From: Onchocerca volvulus
Taxonomy: Eukaryota; Nematoda; Chromadorea; Rhabditida; Onchocercidae
NCBI GenBank assembly: GCA_000499405.2
Contig: HG738136.1
Coordinates: 808,276 to 872,275, forward strand
Direction of reading: 5' to 3'
Length of the DNA: 64,000 bases
The number at the start of each line of letters is the position of its first letter. Position 1 is the stretch's first letter. A model generated the notes under the pieces. It worked only from the letters and a program-made list of their open reading frames with translations. It was not told the origin of the DNA and did no database searches. A program made the position numbers and the translations under genes. Of the stretch, positions 46,501 to 56,477 are shown piece after piece.

Positions 46501-49500
46501 AACAAAACAAAAAACAAAAAAACTTTAGGAATGCTTAAAAGATATCAAAATTTATCTGAAAATATCGGAAATTTTTCTAAAATTAATCTAACGAATAAAA
46601 GAATCATTATCATATAAATATATTCGATTATTCATTCTTCCCTCTCTCACGGTTCATTTCTTCGTTTCATTCTTTCCCCTTCTTTCTTAGAATTTGAAAA
46701 AAAAAAAGATGATTTTGACTTTTTTTTTTTTTTTTTTTGAATAAAATTTTTGCAGATTGTTAAACGACGTGTACCCATTCCACTTATCGAATATGAGCAA
46801 CGTACATTGAAATTTACTTTGTCAAAATCTCGAAAAAAAGAAGGTAATAGATTGAATAAAATGTTGAGAATAGTAGAAATTGAAAACTTTCTAACTAATC
46901 AGTGTAATTTTAGCTGTTTATCACTTTTTTTTTTTTTTAGTCTTATTTTTTGATTCACATTGTTTTCGATTCTGGCATAAGATTTTTAGATTTTAAAGTT
47001 AGAGATAATTTGATAAAATATATTCATATTGCATAGCTGTATACTCATGTTGAATGAGATTTTTGATTTATAAAAAATGATGTTTTGCGTTTGATTTGGA
47101 AAAAATTTGCTGATTTCTCGTTTTTTTTCCAAATTTTCGGAGATTTTTTGATTTTTCGGTTTTTTTTTTTTTTTTTTTAAAGATTTCCCGAGATTTTTTT
47201 ATCTTTCGGGTTTGTGATATTTTATAGTATTTGTAATAAACTAAACAGGCAAATGATTACTGTTCGTAGAATACTTTTTTCCAGTAAAATTTGATTTCAA
47301 GGTTGCGTGGGAGGGATTAAAATTTTGCATTTAATTATGATGAGGTAAGCTGCGGTAAAAGATAATTAATGAGATTTGCATATGACTAAAGTTTTTTTTG
47401 CATTCAAATGTAAGCATTCCATCTTATATCACTTAAAAAAATATAAAATGCTATTAAAATTGTTTTTTTTTCTAATCCCTTAAAAATTGCAATTTGCATT
47501 TGATATTATACATCAGTTGCTTCCTACATTATTTTGCTAATTTTCACAATTAAAATTTGCGATAGTCAGATTTTTTCCTGAGAAAATCTTTTCTTTTTTT
47601 CGAGACTGACATGAAATTTTAAAATTTATTTCTGACATTTGACTTGTTTAGATTCTCACTTTTTCATTAGTCGTTTTTTTTTTTTTTTCTGCCAAATACA
47701 TTAAATTGATATTATGAGTAGGAGAAACTTTTTTCCAGTTGAGCAAAATCGAAATATAAACATTTAAAAACGACATAAAATAAAGCTTAACATTTTGAAC
47801 TGATGTGTTAATCGGAGATATTTAATGAAAATAATAAACTTTATTGTTGTCTAAGCAACATTTATTGCATTTTAAAATGTTTACTTGAAAGTTTTAATCG
47901 ATTTGTTTGGATCATTAAACCAAACTACTTGTTGAAAGAGTCATTCGTAATTAAACAAAAGTTTTTTTGCTTAGCTTTTGTTACAAAATGAAATTAGCAG
48001 CATAGAAAGCTAAATTATGCAATGAAATTTACAACATATTTTGAAATATTGACAAGAATCGGCGAAAACAGTTGGATAAAAAAATACACAAAATATTTTG
48101 TAAAAAAAAAGGACTGGGTTTTTGCCATTTAAACAGTGAAATGAGAAAAATGAATTTTCAGATTAGTTTTCAGAATTAGTAAAAATGGGGCTTGTGAATC
48201 TAGTTTTTTAAATTTATATTCAAATATTTAAATTAAATAGTAATTTCTTGATTTATAATGCAATGATTTTTATTGCATCATTTGTTTTTATTTAGCTTAC
48301 TTATTTTTTTTTCTTTCTGATTTGTCAATTTTTTATTTTTTTCTTAAGTTTGTTTATTTCGTTAACTTTTCAGTAAAATACATCTTTTTAAATTTTCTTA
48401 AAAAATTAAACTTGTTTTATTATAAAATTGATTTTTTATTTTTTCAGTTATTAATTTAATTGTTCATTTTTAAAAATTAATGAATTTTAATTTTTTTTCT
48501 TAAAGATTTCGGCATCATCCTTGGTTGTAAATTTTACATCAAAGAAATTACAAATCGTAAGCTAGCTGAAAAGGATCCTGGTTTACGTGAAGGTGATACG
48601 GTACTCAGGATAAACGGTCAATCCGTAGAAGGTATCACAATTGAGGAAGCAACCAAATGGCTTTCAAAAAGTCGTGAAAAACTTTCTCTTGTTGTTCAAA
48701 GGGATGTACGACGAGATAGTAGCAGGTAAAATTATCGGCAAATGTGGAAGGATAAAATTCAGGATAGAAGTCTTTTTTTTTTTTTTTTTTAAGTTGGATG
48801 ATGAAAAATTGCTAGAATTCTATTTTTTTTAAGCAATTGAAGAAATTTAAATTTCATAACGGATTTTTTTTTTGGAATAGATTTACATAGAAAAAAAATT
48901 TTATTGAAATTTAAATATTCTAGTTATTCATTAAAATTTATAAAATGTTGAGGATTGATATAAATACATTCATATTGTAATCAATTGCAATGCATATGTA
49001 ATGCGATGATAATGATAGTGTTAGTGATAAAAATGAATTTAATTGAAGACGCAGTCCTTTTTTTTTTTTTTTAATTATTTTCCCCCTCTTCTTTTCCTTG
49101 TTTATTACTTTTCTTAGGTATCTTCCCAGGATTATTATAGAGTTTTTAATATTATTATTTCGATTTTATTGGTTACCATCCAGACAATTGTTGAACTGAT
49201 TATCATTGAAATTTGCACTTCTAAATGAAAATTTTTTTTTTTTTTTTCGAAATTGAAGTTGAAAAAAAGGAGACTATTTACAGATGGCCAAGTCAGAATA
49301 CAGTTTATGAACGATTAGGTTCGGTATCGGGAACACCGCGACATAGTCCATCACCGATGCATAATTTACATCAATCTTTAGCACCACGATCATCACTCGA
49401 ATATGTCAATACTTCGACAACATCGAATAGCAGGTAAATTTTAGATTTAAATAAGGACAGAATGCAATAAAATTAATGAATTCTGTTTTTTTCCTTTTCA

Positions 49501-52500
49501 GAGATTTTAATTTTTCATTGATTTGACAATTTTGAATAGGTTTTTTTTTTTTTTTTTTTTTTTCATTTTAAAGTTTCAGTACTTCAAATTTTGAAGGGTT
49601 TTTGGTGTAGAAGACCTGAAAACTGATGTCGCATTGATGATAACAATCCTTTTACATTTTTTTTCTTTTTTTTCGCAGTTTTAAATTACATTGCAGCCAC
49701 AAATGAAGCGAATTTGAAGTTGAAATAACTTATTGAGAATTTTTTTTTTTTAGCCTTTTGCTACCTGACTTATTTAAATAATTTCAAAATTTTCAGATGG
49801 TCTCAAAGTGAACGACAATCAGTTGACTATGGAGATTTTCATCGAAGGAATGGAAGTATTGCAAATAGTCAAAGTAGTCAGGGCGAAACCGGTGTTAGAA
49901 CAGTTCGATTTCGAAAAATTGGAGGTACGCATATTATCTTAGCTCTAAAATTTTTCTTTAAAACTTTTTATTTTCAAATTAGGCTGAATTTCCTAATCTC
50001 AAATATACATATATTTTTAGATTGCTTAAATTCGAAAAAAATACCTATTTAATTCAAAATTTTAACTGTAGGTAGTTTGGGAGTTCGTGTAATTGGTGGA
50101 AATCAAGTTGGCATCTTTGTATCAGCTGTTCAAAAAGATTCACCCGCTGCGATTCATTCAATCAGATCGGGCGATCGAATTTTATCTGTTAATGAGAAAC
50201 CAATGATTGGAGTTACTCGAGAAGAAGTATATATTTTTATTATATGTAGTAGAGCAATAATATCTACCTGTTTCAAATGTTCCAAAATAGAAGTATTGTT
50301 TCTGCATTGTAAAAGATGTCAAATTAGAAATCACACAATATTAATACATCAATTTGTGTATTTCTTTTTACAGAGAATTTCGATCAAATAATCCTTTTTG
50401 TATTTTTTCAAAGAAAATTTTAGGCTGTTCGTCATTTATTGGCACTGCAAGATGATGTAACGATCAAAGTAGAGTATGCAGCTGCGGAATTTGAAAGAAT
50501 TCGAAATGGCGCATTAGGCGATAACTTTTATATTAGGTTTATTTTGCAACCTACATCTTCTTTTATTTCACTGTTTACATTTCATATTCCAAAGTTTCCA
50601 GAATAAAATTATTCTTGGCCATTGGATTCCTAAAATGTTGAATTTTATTGTTAAGAAATTTTTCTTCTCATCTTTTTGTCTGTATATTTTTGAATTTCTA
50701 AGCATAGAACTGCATTCATTAGATTCAGGATGACGCTTTTTTCTCCTTCTCGTTTTGTATAATAATGATTGAGTTAAAAGTTTTTTTTTTCAGAACTCAT
50801 TTTACTCATCAAAAATCGTCCGGTCAACTGGAATTATCATTTCATAACGGTGATATTTTTCATATCACTGATACTCTTTTTGGTGGAACAGTTGGCTTTT
50901 GGCAAGCTACACGCGTATATTCTGCTGCTGAAAATGGTAACACTACTCAAAATGATAGCAACAAAGGTGTTATACCGAATTTAGAAACGTAAGATGTTTT
51001 GAAATTTTCAATTTTTAAATTATCAAAATTTTTTGAAAGCATTTATTTGATATGATTGATTGCAATCAATTAATAAATAATTTATAAGCGATGTAGTTTG
51101 GCATTATCTTCATTCTATTGAATGATATATTACGAATGTTATGCATTTTAAATATGGCATTCATTTTCAAATTTTTCGAATAAAATTTTGTTCAAATTTG
51201 AAAATTTTATGCAAACTAATGCTTTTTTAGGGCCGAAAAATTAGCAAAAGCATCACGTACTGATACATCAACATTCGGTCGTTCTACTTTCTTTCGTCGA
51301 AAACTAAAAGAGCGACGAACGAAATCGTTGACAAAAAATGTAATCGATGATGTAACTTTTGAGAATAACTGTGATATGGCTTTTCCTGCTTACGAACGAG
51401 TCACTTTAAGGCATCCACAATTCCAGAGGTTAGTATAAGATCAAAAAGAGTAAATATAATTTAATTTGAAACTTAAATTCTCTGCAAGATGTTAAATAAA
51501 AAACTAAATCTATACATTTTGATTTCATGGGTGGTTCTGATTAATTTATCCGTTGAATATCTTTAATTGGAAATTTTAGCATTTTATTCTTGCTATCAGC
51601 TAAATTTTCGGAAATTTAGTTGTTTGAAACGTAGATAATTGTTAAAGTTGTATTTCAGACCTTTGGTACTTTTTGGTCCATTGGCAGATATTGCTCGAAA
51701 GCGGTTATTGGCCAATTTTGCTCTTCGTTTTGCAAGTGTTATCGATGAAAGTATCGTGCGATTGAGTGCGATCGATGCGATTATCGCTGCAAATAAGGTA
51801 TAAGTCGGGAAAATTGACGAAATTTCTTGAATTACTTAAAAGATAACATATTAAGAGAATTTTGAAGAAGAAATTTACATTTGATTTCTTATTGAATTCT
51901 TAATTTTCGAAACATATAATCAAACATAATTATCTTTGATAAATCTGTCATTGTTTATTGTATTTCAGCATTGTGTATTGGATGTTAGTCCAGGATCGGT
52001 AGAACGTTTACAACTTGCACAATATGCGCCGATTGTTATTTTTATTGACGTTGAAAGTCGAAGCAGAATACGTGAACTTCGGAATAAAGCTGGCGCTCCG
52101 ACTATTTCTTCCAAAAAACTCGTTGAACAAGCGCATAAAATTAAAAAACATTATTCATATCTTTTGACCGGTATATTTCAAATCTAAAAGAAAATTTCTA
52201 AAAAAATTAGAGCATGTATACTCATTAAGCTAAGCTTATACTTTACAATGAATTAATCAAACATTTCATTTAATTCATTTAGTGATTGGGTTATTCATAA
52301 TTCGGATTAATTGATCGTAGTTAATGAAGAAATTTGTTGAAAACTTTTGGTATATGCCTTTTAGTATTTTAGAACGCTTAACTTTGCTATATCAAGACTG
52401 AATATTACAGAAATTCATGATTTTAAAAATTTTCAGCAACATTAGATGCAACGAAGGAAGATGGCTGGTTTGAAGCTCTACTTCAGCTAATAGCTCATTT

Positions 52501-55500
52501 GCAAGATCGTCGAGTATGGATGCCAGAATTTCGACCTCTTACTAATCTGAATGATGTGATATTGCTTCCTATGCATAGTTTCCAAAATCAGAGTGATTCC
52601 GATGTGGATTCATTGAAAGGAGTAATATTTTATATATTTTTTATAGCTTACAAAGTATTAAAAAAGAGTAAAGTCGATTTTTCGTTACTCGTAATCTCAT
52701 TTGCAATTTTCGATCATGCTTTAGTAAGCATCAAAAATTTAGCATATTTTTTAGGATTACTCAGCCAATGAATATTTCACAAGATCACAGTTGCAATTAG
52801 AAAACAATGATTCTCTCGTGAAGTAAGTTAATTTTTATATTAATCCGTCAATTACGTTTAATGCGCAATCCTAATTTTTTCCTTTTTTTTTTTTGTAATT
52901 TATTTGTGAAATGATTTCAATTCAGGAAAATTTATGACTTATTTTTCAAGAATATCTCGAATTTTTTTAGATCTGGCTTCGATTCTGAACTAAGTGGCTA
53001 CGATGCACAATATCCAGCACCAATTCGACCAGTTCAACCACATCTTACTAATTATCCACCACCACCATCACCAACAATTATTGTTTCTTCTGCTGGAATG
53101 TTAACATCACGAAGCAATTTCTATCACAATATCGATCCTTGTGAGCCTTTATCACAATATTCCTCACGTGTGCAACTTGCATCTTCATTTGTTAACCCTA
53201 TCACACAACAATCACCTTTAATTCATCGTAACTACTATTTTGATACACCTGAAACCATGGTACCATGGGCTACATTACCCCGGCAACATAACAACAATCA
53301 CGGTGTGAATACTTTTCCAACATCAACAACAAACGATTCATCTAATATGATCATCACTAATAATTCTAATCGATCAGCAAATCAATCACAACTAACAAAA
53401 TCTAATGTATCTCAATTGACCACTTTGCAACAACAACAACAACAACAACAACAATCACTTATTTTTCAACGGAAGCAACAACAGCAACAACGACAACAAA
53501 ATCTTGTCCAGCCTGATTCTCCACGCCTTCTTCGAAGTCCTCAAAAATTGCCCGTTAAAGTATCACCACCACGATCACCTGTCAGTTTTTCGGGAAATTC
53601 AACTGCAACAGCACGTACTAGTATTACTAGATCATCACCTGTGGTACTAACTAGTAATAGTAGTAGTAGCACTAGTACAACGACAACAAATGTCATTGCA
53701 GACATTAGCAATAATCGTCGAATCAATCAGGCTACTACTTCTGCGATTATTAGTACCGATGTCACCACTGCTCTACCAGTACAAGCTGGCTTCAGTAATG
53801 TAAAACAGGTTTCTTCTTTTTTTTTTTGCTTTTTTTCGATAGAAAAATATTATCTTTAAATAATGGAAGTATAAATTCTGGGATATTTTGTTTAATTTGA
53901 CAAGTAATAAATGCTTGATGGAAAAATATTATCATTATTTGGCCTATTTCTTCTATATATTGTAGGTTATGGTATAAATTCATTTAGATTTTGGCCGAAA
54001 ATACTGATGATTATCCAGTTGGTGGTGGTACACAGGACACACGCGAAATTATGCGAAATCATTTTGACAATGTTGACAATCCATCATCATATAGTGCAAA
54101 TAATTCTATAGTCAGTGGTCGAGATTCGATACATTCGGGACGAACAGGATTATTTTATGATCATCTGACCAGGTGATTGATTTGATTTCTTGTATCATGG
54201 GAAATAAATGATTATTTTACAACAGTATTTGATCGTAATCACTGGTTACGATTTCTAAAGCTTAAATTTAATTATTTGTCTATTTCTTTCTTAGATAATT
54301 TGAGTAAAAGGAAGAAGGATTCTCGACGTTTTTGAGATATTTGAATGAATTAAAATGAGAATAAATTCTCAATGAGTTTATGCTAGATATTATTACCGTG
54401 AATATTTCCAAAAAATACTCACTAGATTTTGATTTCAAAAGGGAAAAATTATTGAAATGCATGTATTATATAACAATTTTCATAAATATTGACAAATTTC
54501 AGGGATCGAAGGTTTAGTAATCAAATTGAGAAAAGGCAAAATGCACCATCTCAAATTTCGAATAGTAATTCACAGTTCCGTGTTCCAAATACTACAGCAT
54601 CATCGTTGCTCGGTGAAAATTCGATGCTAATAAGGTTTGAAATTTTTGCAAAAAAGAAAAAAAAAAGTAAAAAATAAAAAAGTTGTAATGGGAAAGTTTT
54701 ATTAATGGATTGGATATGGACAATATACTGGTATTACAAATTCAAATACAAATCCAAATGTATTGAAATAGTAGTAATAATGTTAAAAAATGGAAAAATC
54801 GCAGGATAAAACCGATTTGAAGAGTTATATGGATACAGAGGATTTATTATTTTTGGCAGATAACATATCCTTTTATAGTGGATTTGTTTACAATATTCTA
54901 TACATGACACATAGATGTGATTATAAAAACATTTACATTAGTCTACGATTTTTTACTATCGAAGTTAAAGCTGGGAAATCGGTGACAAAGATCTGAATTA
55001 GACATCACATCGTAACATCCAATTTATATTCATTCGAAGTGATGAATCATGAAAGGAAATTTTCTACGATATAGCACTTTGATTATTTGAACAGATTTAT
55101 GCAAAAATTATTTCGGTTTTTCCCGACAGAAATGATTTTTATCTTTAATTTTGATTTTATTTCAATGAAGAAGTTGAAAAAATCACTATCCTAATAATAG
55201 TTTGTTTAATTTCTCATATTTTTCATTATTCTTCTCAGTTTAAAGATCTTTTTCACTAAAAAGTTCTGATAATAAGGATGTTATAATGGATAAGTTTTTT
55301 TTTGGCTATCTGATTCAGTTTAAAATCCTTACAAGACTTACATCTTTTTAAATTCTAGAAATTTCATAATTATAATAGATTTAGCGAGAATAATGAAACA
55401 ATTCGTAACATCGATGATGATAGTTCTGTTGTGCGATTATCGCATGCGTCTGCGACAAATGATTTGAATGCTCCAGTAGATCGCATCACTAATGAAGATA

Positions 55501-56477
55501 GTGGTATCACAAAAGAAGTTATCACGAGTACAGATTCTAATGCCACAATTATTGAGCAATCGACAGCAATGATAGATGCCCGCGGTGGAAGATTGAGCTG
55601 TCCAAAAACGGGGGTTTCATTGATCATTCCCGAAGGAGCAATTAATGAGGGTGTAAGTTTGTCTATTTTGAATATATTATAATATTTTAGGTTTATTTTC
55701 AGAGTATTTAATGTCTATTTTGGAGTTTTTGTCTCATCGTATTTTAGATTTTTTCAAAAAATTACAATAATCATTTTCCTTTTTGGAAAAGTTTGTAGTT
55801 TTTTGACTGCTGAGAGAAATTTCATAGATTTTTTTAACTAGAAGGAAATTTGGAGTTTCGATATTATAGATTCAGCAAGAAATCTATGTAAAAGTTTGTC
55901 GAGCAAGTGATGCCGGGAATCGACCACCACTTGATGAAAGCCGAGGTGAAAGTTTAATGAGTCCGTTGGTGATGTGTGGGCCTCAAGACTTGCAATTCAA
56001 TGTTCCGGTTGAATTACGGTAATTCTTTTGAACATTTCCGGTATTTTGCATCTGTTCGGGAAAATTCTTTTCATTACAATAATTTTTACTTCATTTTGAA
56101 GAATTTTTTTTTCATTTTAATTATTTCTTCACGTGAAATTCAAGTTAAAAATTTAATATTTAAGCTTTTTAAATATTTATTGGAATGTTATTTGAATGCA
56201 AATGAGCAAACAAAAAATTTCATCTTTTCAATAGCTTTTCTAACTTCCTTGCCAGTTTTATACTTGTTTATCGATCAGGAATTCCTTTTAAATTCATTTC
56301 AACTAACTATGGAATTAGCTTTTCAGATTACCCCATTCCGTGTCAAATAGTAGTGAAAATTGGTCACTAGCTTTAAAATCTGGTACTGGCCAGCAGTGGG
56401 ATCAAATGGCATTGGATAAAAACACTTCATCAGTTGTAACAGATCATTTTGTTTCCATTAAAATCAGTCATTTCTAA
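31286..56477 (+). CDS. zoo-1: ZO-1 family MAGUK scaffold (22 exons, 5' end unresolved)
   Basis: ZO proteins are cytoplasmic scaffolds that link junctional membrane proteins to each other and to actin. Twenty-two exons (listed individually) join in phase to about 1,362 residues and stop TAA at 56475-56477. Domains in order, numbered from the first recognised exon: PDZ1 (~92-180, loop 'GFGI'), PDZ2 (~195-272, 'FGII'), PDZ3 (~360-435, 'LGVRV'), SH3 (~455-525, 'FYIRTHF…GFWQATRV'), a basic segment ('FFRRKLKERR'), an inactive guanylate-kinase domain (~588-735, P-loop replaced by 'FGPLADIARK'), a long Pro/Gln/Ser linker (~790-1240), and a C-terminal ZU5 (~1242-1362, 'GVSLIIPEGAI' and 'SPLVMCGP'). 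This is the exact ZO order, and the ZU5 ends at the C-terminus as in ZO-1. The first exon begins mid-codon, so an upstream exon or the unspliced ATG at 31228 must supply the start. Introns before and within PDZ1 are unusually long (3.0 and 9.7 kb); the rest are compact. Confidence 0.94.
31493..32310 (+). repeat. Degenerate tandem copies of a zoo-1 exon-intron junction
   Basis: The end of exon A plus following intron (31493-~31801) recurs at ~31802-32038 and ~32039-32279, with the start of a fourth copy to ~32310. Copy 2 starts 'gcttatcaaatgaaatatcc' against 'gcttatcagatgaaatgtcc' in the exon. After the shared 'gatcag' the exon has GT (a donor) while copies 2 and 3 have AT. Shared later landmarks are 'atcggat(c/g)gattta' and 'cttcattatg(c/t)(t/c)caatc'. 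Confidence 0.75.
33811..34170 (+). repeat. Left arm of ~350-bp inverted repeat (pair 42108-42490)
   Basis: Read as reverse complement, this segment matches 42108-42490 almost base for base, including 'cttgtttgtagaaaaacaag' and 'acgatgatgatgttgattga'. The right arm has a ~20-bp insertion. Similarity stops at both ends, giving defined boundaries. It could be an interspersed element present in both orientations. Confidence 0.88.
34491..34553 (+). CDS. zoo-1: zoo-1 exon B (start of PDZ1)
   Basis: 21 codons between TTTCAG and CGA|GTTAGT. It encodes 'SVSWQLLSVTLHR', the first beta strand of ZO PDZ1 (ZO-1 has '…HTVTLHRAPGFGFGI'). It is isolated between introns of 3.0 and 9.7 kb. Confidence 0.88.
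34637..35125. repeat. ~240-bp degenerate tandem duplication
   Basis: Two diverged copies share the order 'cctaaaattacaa…cttttc', 'acttttgctattaaat / atttttgctataaaat' and 'gaaattttcaattca(g/a)tgct'. It lies at the start of the 9.7-kb intron. Confidence 0.7.
36028..36072. repeat. CT-rich simple repeat
   Basis: CTCTCC and CTCTCT pyrimidine tract of about 45 bp. Confidence 0.85.
36376..36875. repeat. Higher-order minisatellite of ~36-bp monomers
   Basis: About 14 monomers each start 'cagattctcat'. In the right half three monomer types alternate: one with 'ccagccatttccact', one with 'ttaatatttccgcttctagt' and one with 'ttaatatctttgcttctaat'. This forms a ~109-bp higher-order unit repeated about three times. 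The 170-aa open frame across it is a by-product of the repeat length being a multiple of three. Confidence 0.92.
37096..37151. repeat. 25-bp-arm palindrome (hairpin)
   Basis: Arms 37096-37121 and 37127-37151 are reverse complements apart from one single-base indel, around a 5-nt loop. The arm core is 'atcgagaatgaataaatga'. Confidence 0.92.
38161..38650. repeat. CA/CCA-rich array with an embedded ~115-bp periodicity
   Basis: Nearly 500 bp where one strand is dominated by ACAC, CCCAC and ACATAC words. An interruption of the type 'tatatgcatgg(g/a)tatat' and/or 'ccaaagaaacgtaaat' recurs near 38300, 38405 and 38523. Several open frames on both strands (Thr/His-rich or Cys/Val-rich) are repeat artefacts. 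Confidence 0.9.
41921..42010. repeat. 30-bp tandem repeat, 3 copies
   Basis: Three copies of 'acgtacgtttagatatttct' plus 'tctgttttac', the first slightly diverged. Confidence 0.88.
42108..42490 (-). repeat. Right arm of ~350-bp inverted repeat (pair 33811-34170)
   Basis: Reverse complement of the left arm with few substitutions and a ~20-bp insertion near 42305 that duplicates 'tttcaaa(t/c)ttttg'. The pair encloses exon B and most of the long intron. Confidence 0.88.
42951..43185. repeat. ~37-bp minisatellite rich in ACGTG
   Basis: About six units of 'gaacgtgatacgtgaatagg' plus 'ataaggaataataaggt', with point changes. Overlapping antisense open frames (Tyr/Ser/His/Ile-rich) are products of the repeat. 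Confidence 0.9.
43900..44180. repeat. ~140-bp degenerate tandem duplication
   Basis: Two copies share 'ccatattttaatcattcaaa / tcatattttaatcaatcaga', 'ttgaatcctca' and 'taattaaatgatc'. It sits just upstream of zoo-1 exon C. Confidence 0.7.
44303..44427 (+). CDS. zoo-1: zoo-1 exon C (PDZ1)
   Basis: It encodes 'VPKVGFGIAVSNGHENPNF' and 'IVSDVIPTGPAFGLVQ', the PDZ1 carboxylate-binding loop (GFGI) and following strands. Confidence 0.94.
46316..46415 (+). CDS. zoo-1: zoo-1 exon D (PDZ1 end)
   Basis: It encodes 'VNDCILSANGVSLESADYAE', equivalent to ZO-1 'ENDRVAMVNGVSMDNVEHAF'. The donor is ATG|GTTTAT, which is weak but in phase with exon E. Confidence 0.92.
46756..46843 (+). CDS. zoo-1: zoo-1 exon E (PDZ1-PDZ2 junction)
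   Basis: It encodes 'IVKRRVPIPLIEY' then 'TLKFTLSKSRKKE', the first strand of PDZ2. The donor is GAAG|GTAATA. Confidence 0.9.
48506..48725 (+). CDS. zoo-1: zoo-1 exon F (PDZ2)
   Basis: It encodes 'DFGIILGCKFYIKEIT', 'LREGDTVLRINGQSVEGIT' and 'EEATKWLSKSREKLSLVVQR', a complete PDZ2 core. Confidence 0.94.
49284..49433 (+). CDS. zoo-1: zoo-1 exon G (PDZ2-PDZ3 linker)
   Basis: Ser/Pro-rich linker ('YERLGSVSGTPRHSPSPMH…') with ATTTACAG acceptor and CAG|GTAAAT donor. Phase joins to 'RWPSQ' on the left. Confidence 0.82.
49797..49924 (+). CDS. zoo-1: zoo-1 exon H (PDZ3 start)
   Basis: Linker followed by 'TGVRTVRFRKIG', the first PDZ3 strand. The donor is GGAG|GTACGC. Confidence 0.9.
50072..50226 (+). 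CDS. zoo-1: zoo-1 exon I (PDZ3)
   Basis: It encodes 'SLGVRVIGGNQVGIFVSAVQ' and 'IRSGDRILSVNEKPMIGVT', the PDZ3 binding loop and GDxIL motif. Confidence 0.94.
50424..50536 (+). CDS. zoo-1: zoo-1 exon J (PDZ3 end, SH3 start)
   Basis: It encodes 'AVRHLLALQDDVTIKVEY', closing PDZ3, then 'GDNFYIR', matching ZO-1 'GDSFYIRTHF'. Confidence 0.93.
50794..50988 (+). CDS. zoo-1: zoo-1 exon K (SH3)
   Basis: It encodes 'THFTHQKSSGQLELSFHNGD', 'FHITDTL' and 'VGFWQATRV…GVIPNLET', the ZO SH3 domain with the VIPN turn. Confidence 0.94.
51231..51428 (+). CDS. zoo-1: zoo-1 exon L (SH3-GUK hinge)
   Basis: It begins 'AEKLAKASR', has a basic cluster 'FFRRKLKERRTKSLTKN', and ends 'FPAYERVTLRHPQFQR', equivalent to ZO-1 'FPAYERVVLREAGFLR'. 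Confidence 0.94.
51659..51797 (+). CDS. zoo-1: zoo-1 exon M (GUK)
   Basis: It encodes 'PLVLFGPLADIARKRLLANF', where ZO-1 has 'PVTIFGPIADVAREKLA'. The nucleotide-binding P-loop is degenerate, as in all ZO proteins. Confidence 0.94.
51969..52170 (+). CDS. zoo-1: zoo-1 exon N (GUK)
   Basis: It encodes 'HCVLDVSPGSVERLQLAQYA' and 'KKLVEQAHKIKKHYSYLLT', matching ZO-1 'HALLDVTPNAVDRL' and 'RKLYERSHKLRKNNHHLFT'. Confidence 0.95.
52437..52621 (+). CDS. zoo-1: zoo-1 exon O (GUK end)
   Basis: It encodes 'ATLDATKEDGWFEALLQLI', matching ZO-1 'INLNSMNDGWYGALKEAI', then a linker ending 'DSDVDSLKG'. The donor GGA|GTAATA keeps phase 0. Confidence 0.9.
52755..52822 (+). CDS. zoo-1: zoo-1 exon P (linker)
   Basis: Short exon ('DYSANEYFTRSQLQLENNDS') between TTTTTTAG and AAG|TAAGT-type sites. 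In ZO-1 the equivalent 'DYSCDSRISDF…' region follows GUK. Confidence 0.82.
52971..53808 (+). CDS. zoo-1: zoo-1 exon Q (large Pro/Gln/Ser linker)
   Basis: 838-bp exon, the largest in the gene. It starts 'SGFDSELSGYDAQYP', then a Pro-rich stretch ('NYPPPPSPT'), a CAA-encoded Gln run at 53429-53455 and a second Gln-rich patch at 53475-53500, then Ser/Thr-rich sequence. Probably disordered; no domain seen. Confidence 0.92.
53988..54172 (+). CDS. zoo-1: zoo-1 exon R (linker)
   Basis: It encodes 'ENTDDYPVGGGTQDTREIMR' and 'SGRDSIHSGRTGLFYDHLTR'. The acceptor at 53987 is chosen because the earlier TGTAG site leads to a stop within four codons. Confidence 0.82.
54503..54634 (+). CDS. zoo-1: zoo-1 exon S (linker)
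   Basis: Ser/Asn/Gln-rich sequence ('DRRFSNQIEKRQNAPSQIS…') between TTTCAG and AAG|GTTTGA. Phase is consistent with both neighbours. Confidence 0.78.
55379..55652 (+). CDS. zoo-1: zoo-1 exon T (ZU5 start)
   Basis: Linker followed by 'ARGGRLSCPKTGVSLIIPEG', the opening of the ZU5 domain. The donor is GGT|GTAAGT. The acceptor AATAG at 55378 is chosen for phase. Confidence 0.88.
55870..56018 (+). CDS. zoo-1: zoo-1 exon U (ZU5)
   Basis: It encodes 'IQQEIYVKVCR', 'PPLDESRGESLMSPLVMCGP' and 'VPVELR', near-identical in layout to ZO-1 ('IEQEIYFKVCR … ETLLSPLVMCGP'). Confidence 0.95.
56327..56477 (+). CDS. zoo-1: zoo-1 exon V (ZU5 end, stop)
   Basis: It encodes 'LPHSVSNSSENWSLALKSGT' and ends '…TDHFVSIKISHF' plus TAA, the same HF terminus type as ZO-1. 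Confidence 0.94.

Noticed and set aside
54790..54996. 68-aa open frame within the intron between zoo-1 exons S and T, with a GCAG site
   Set aside because: Splicing exon S into that site reaches a stop after four codons; no T-rich acceptor context.
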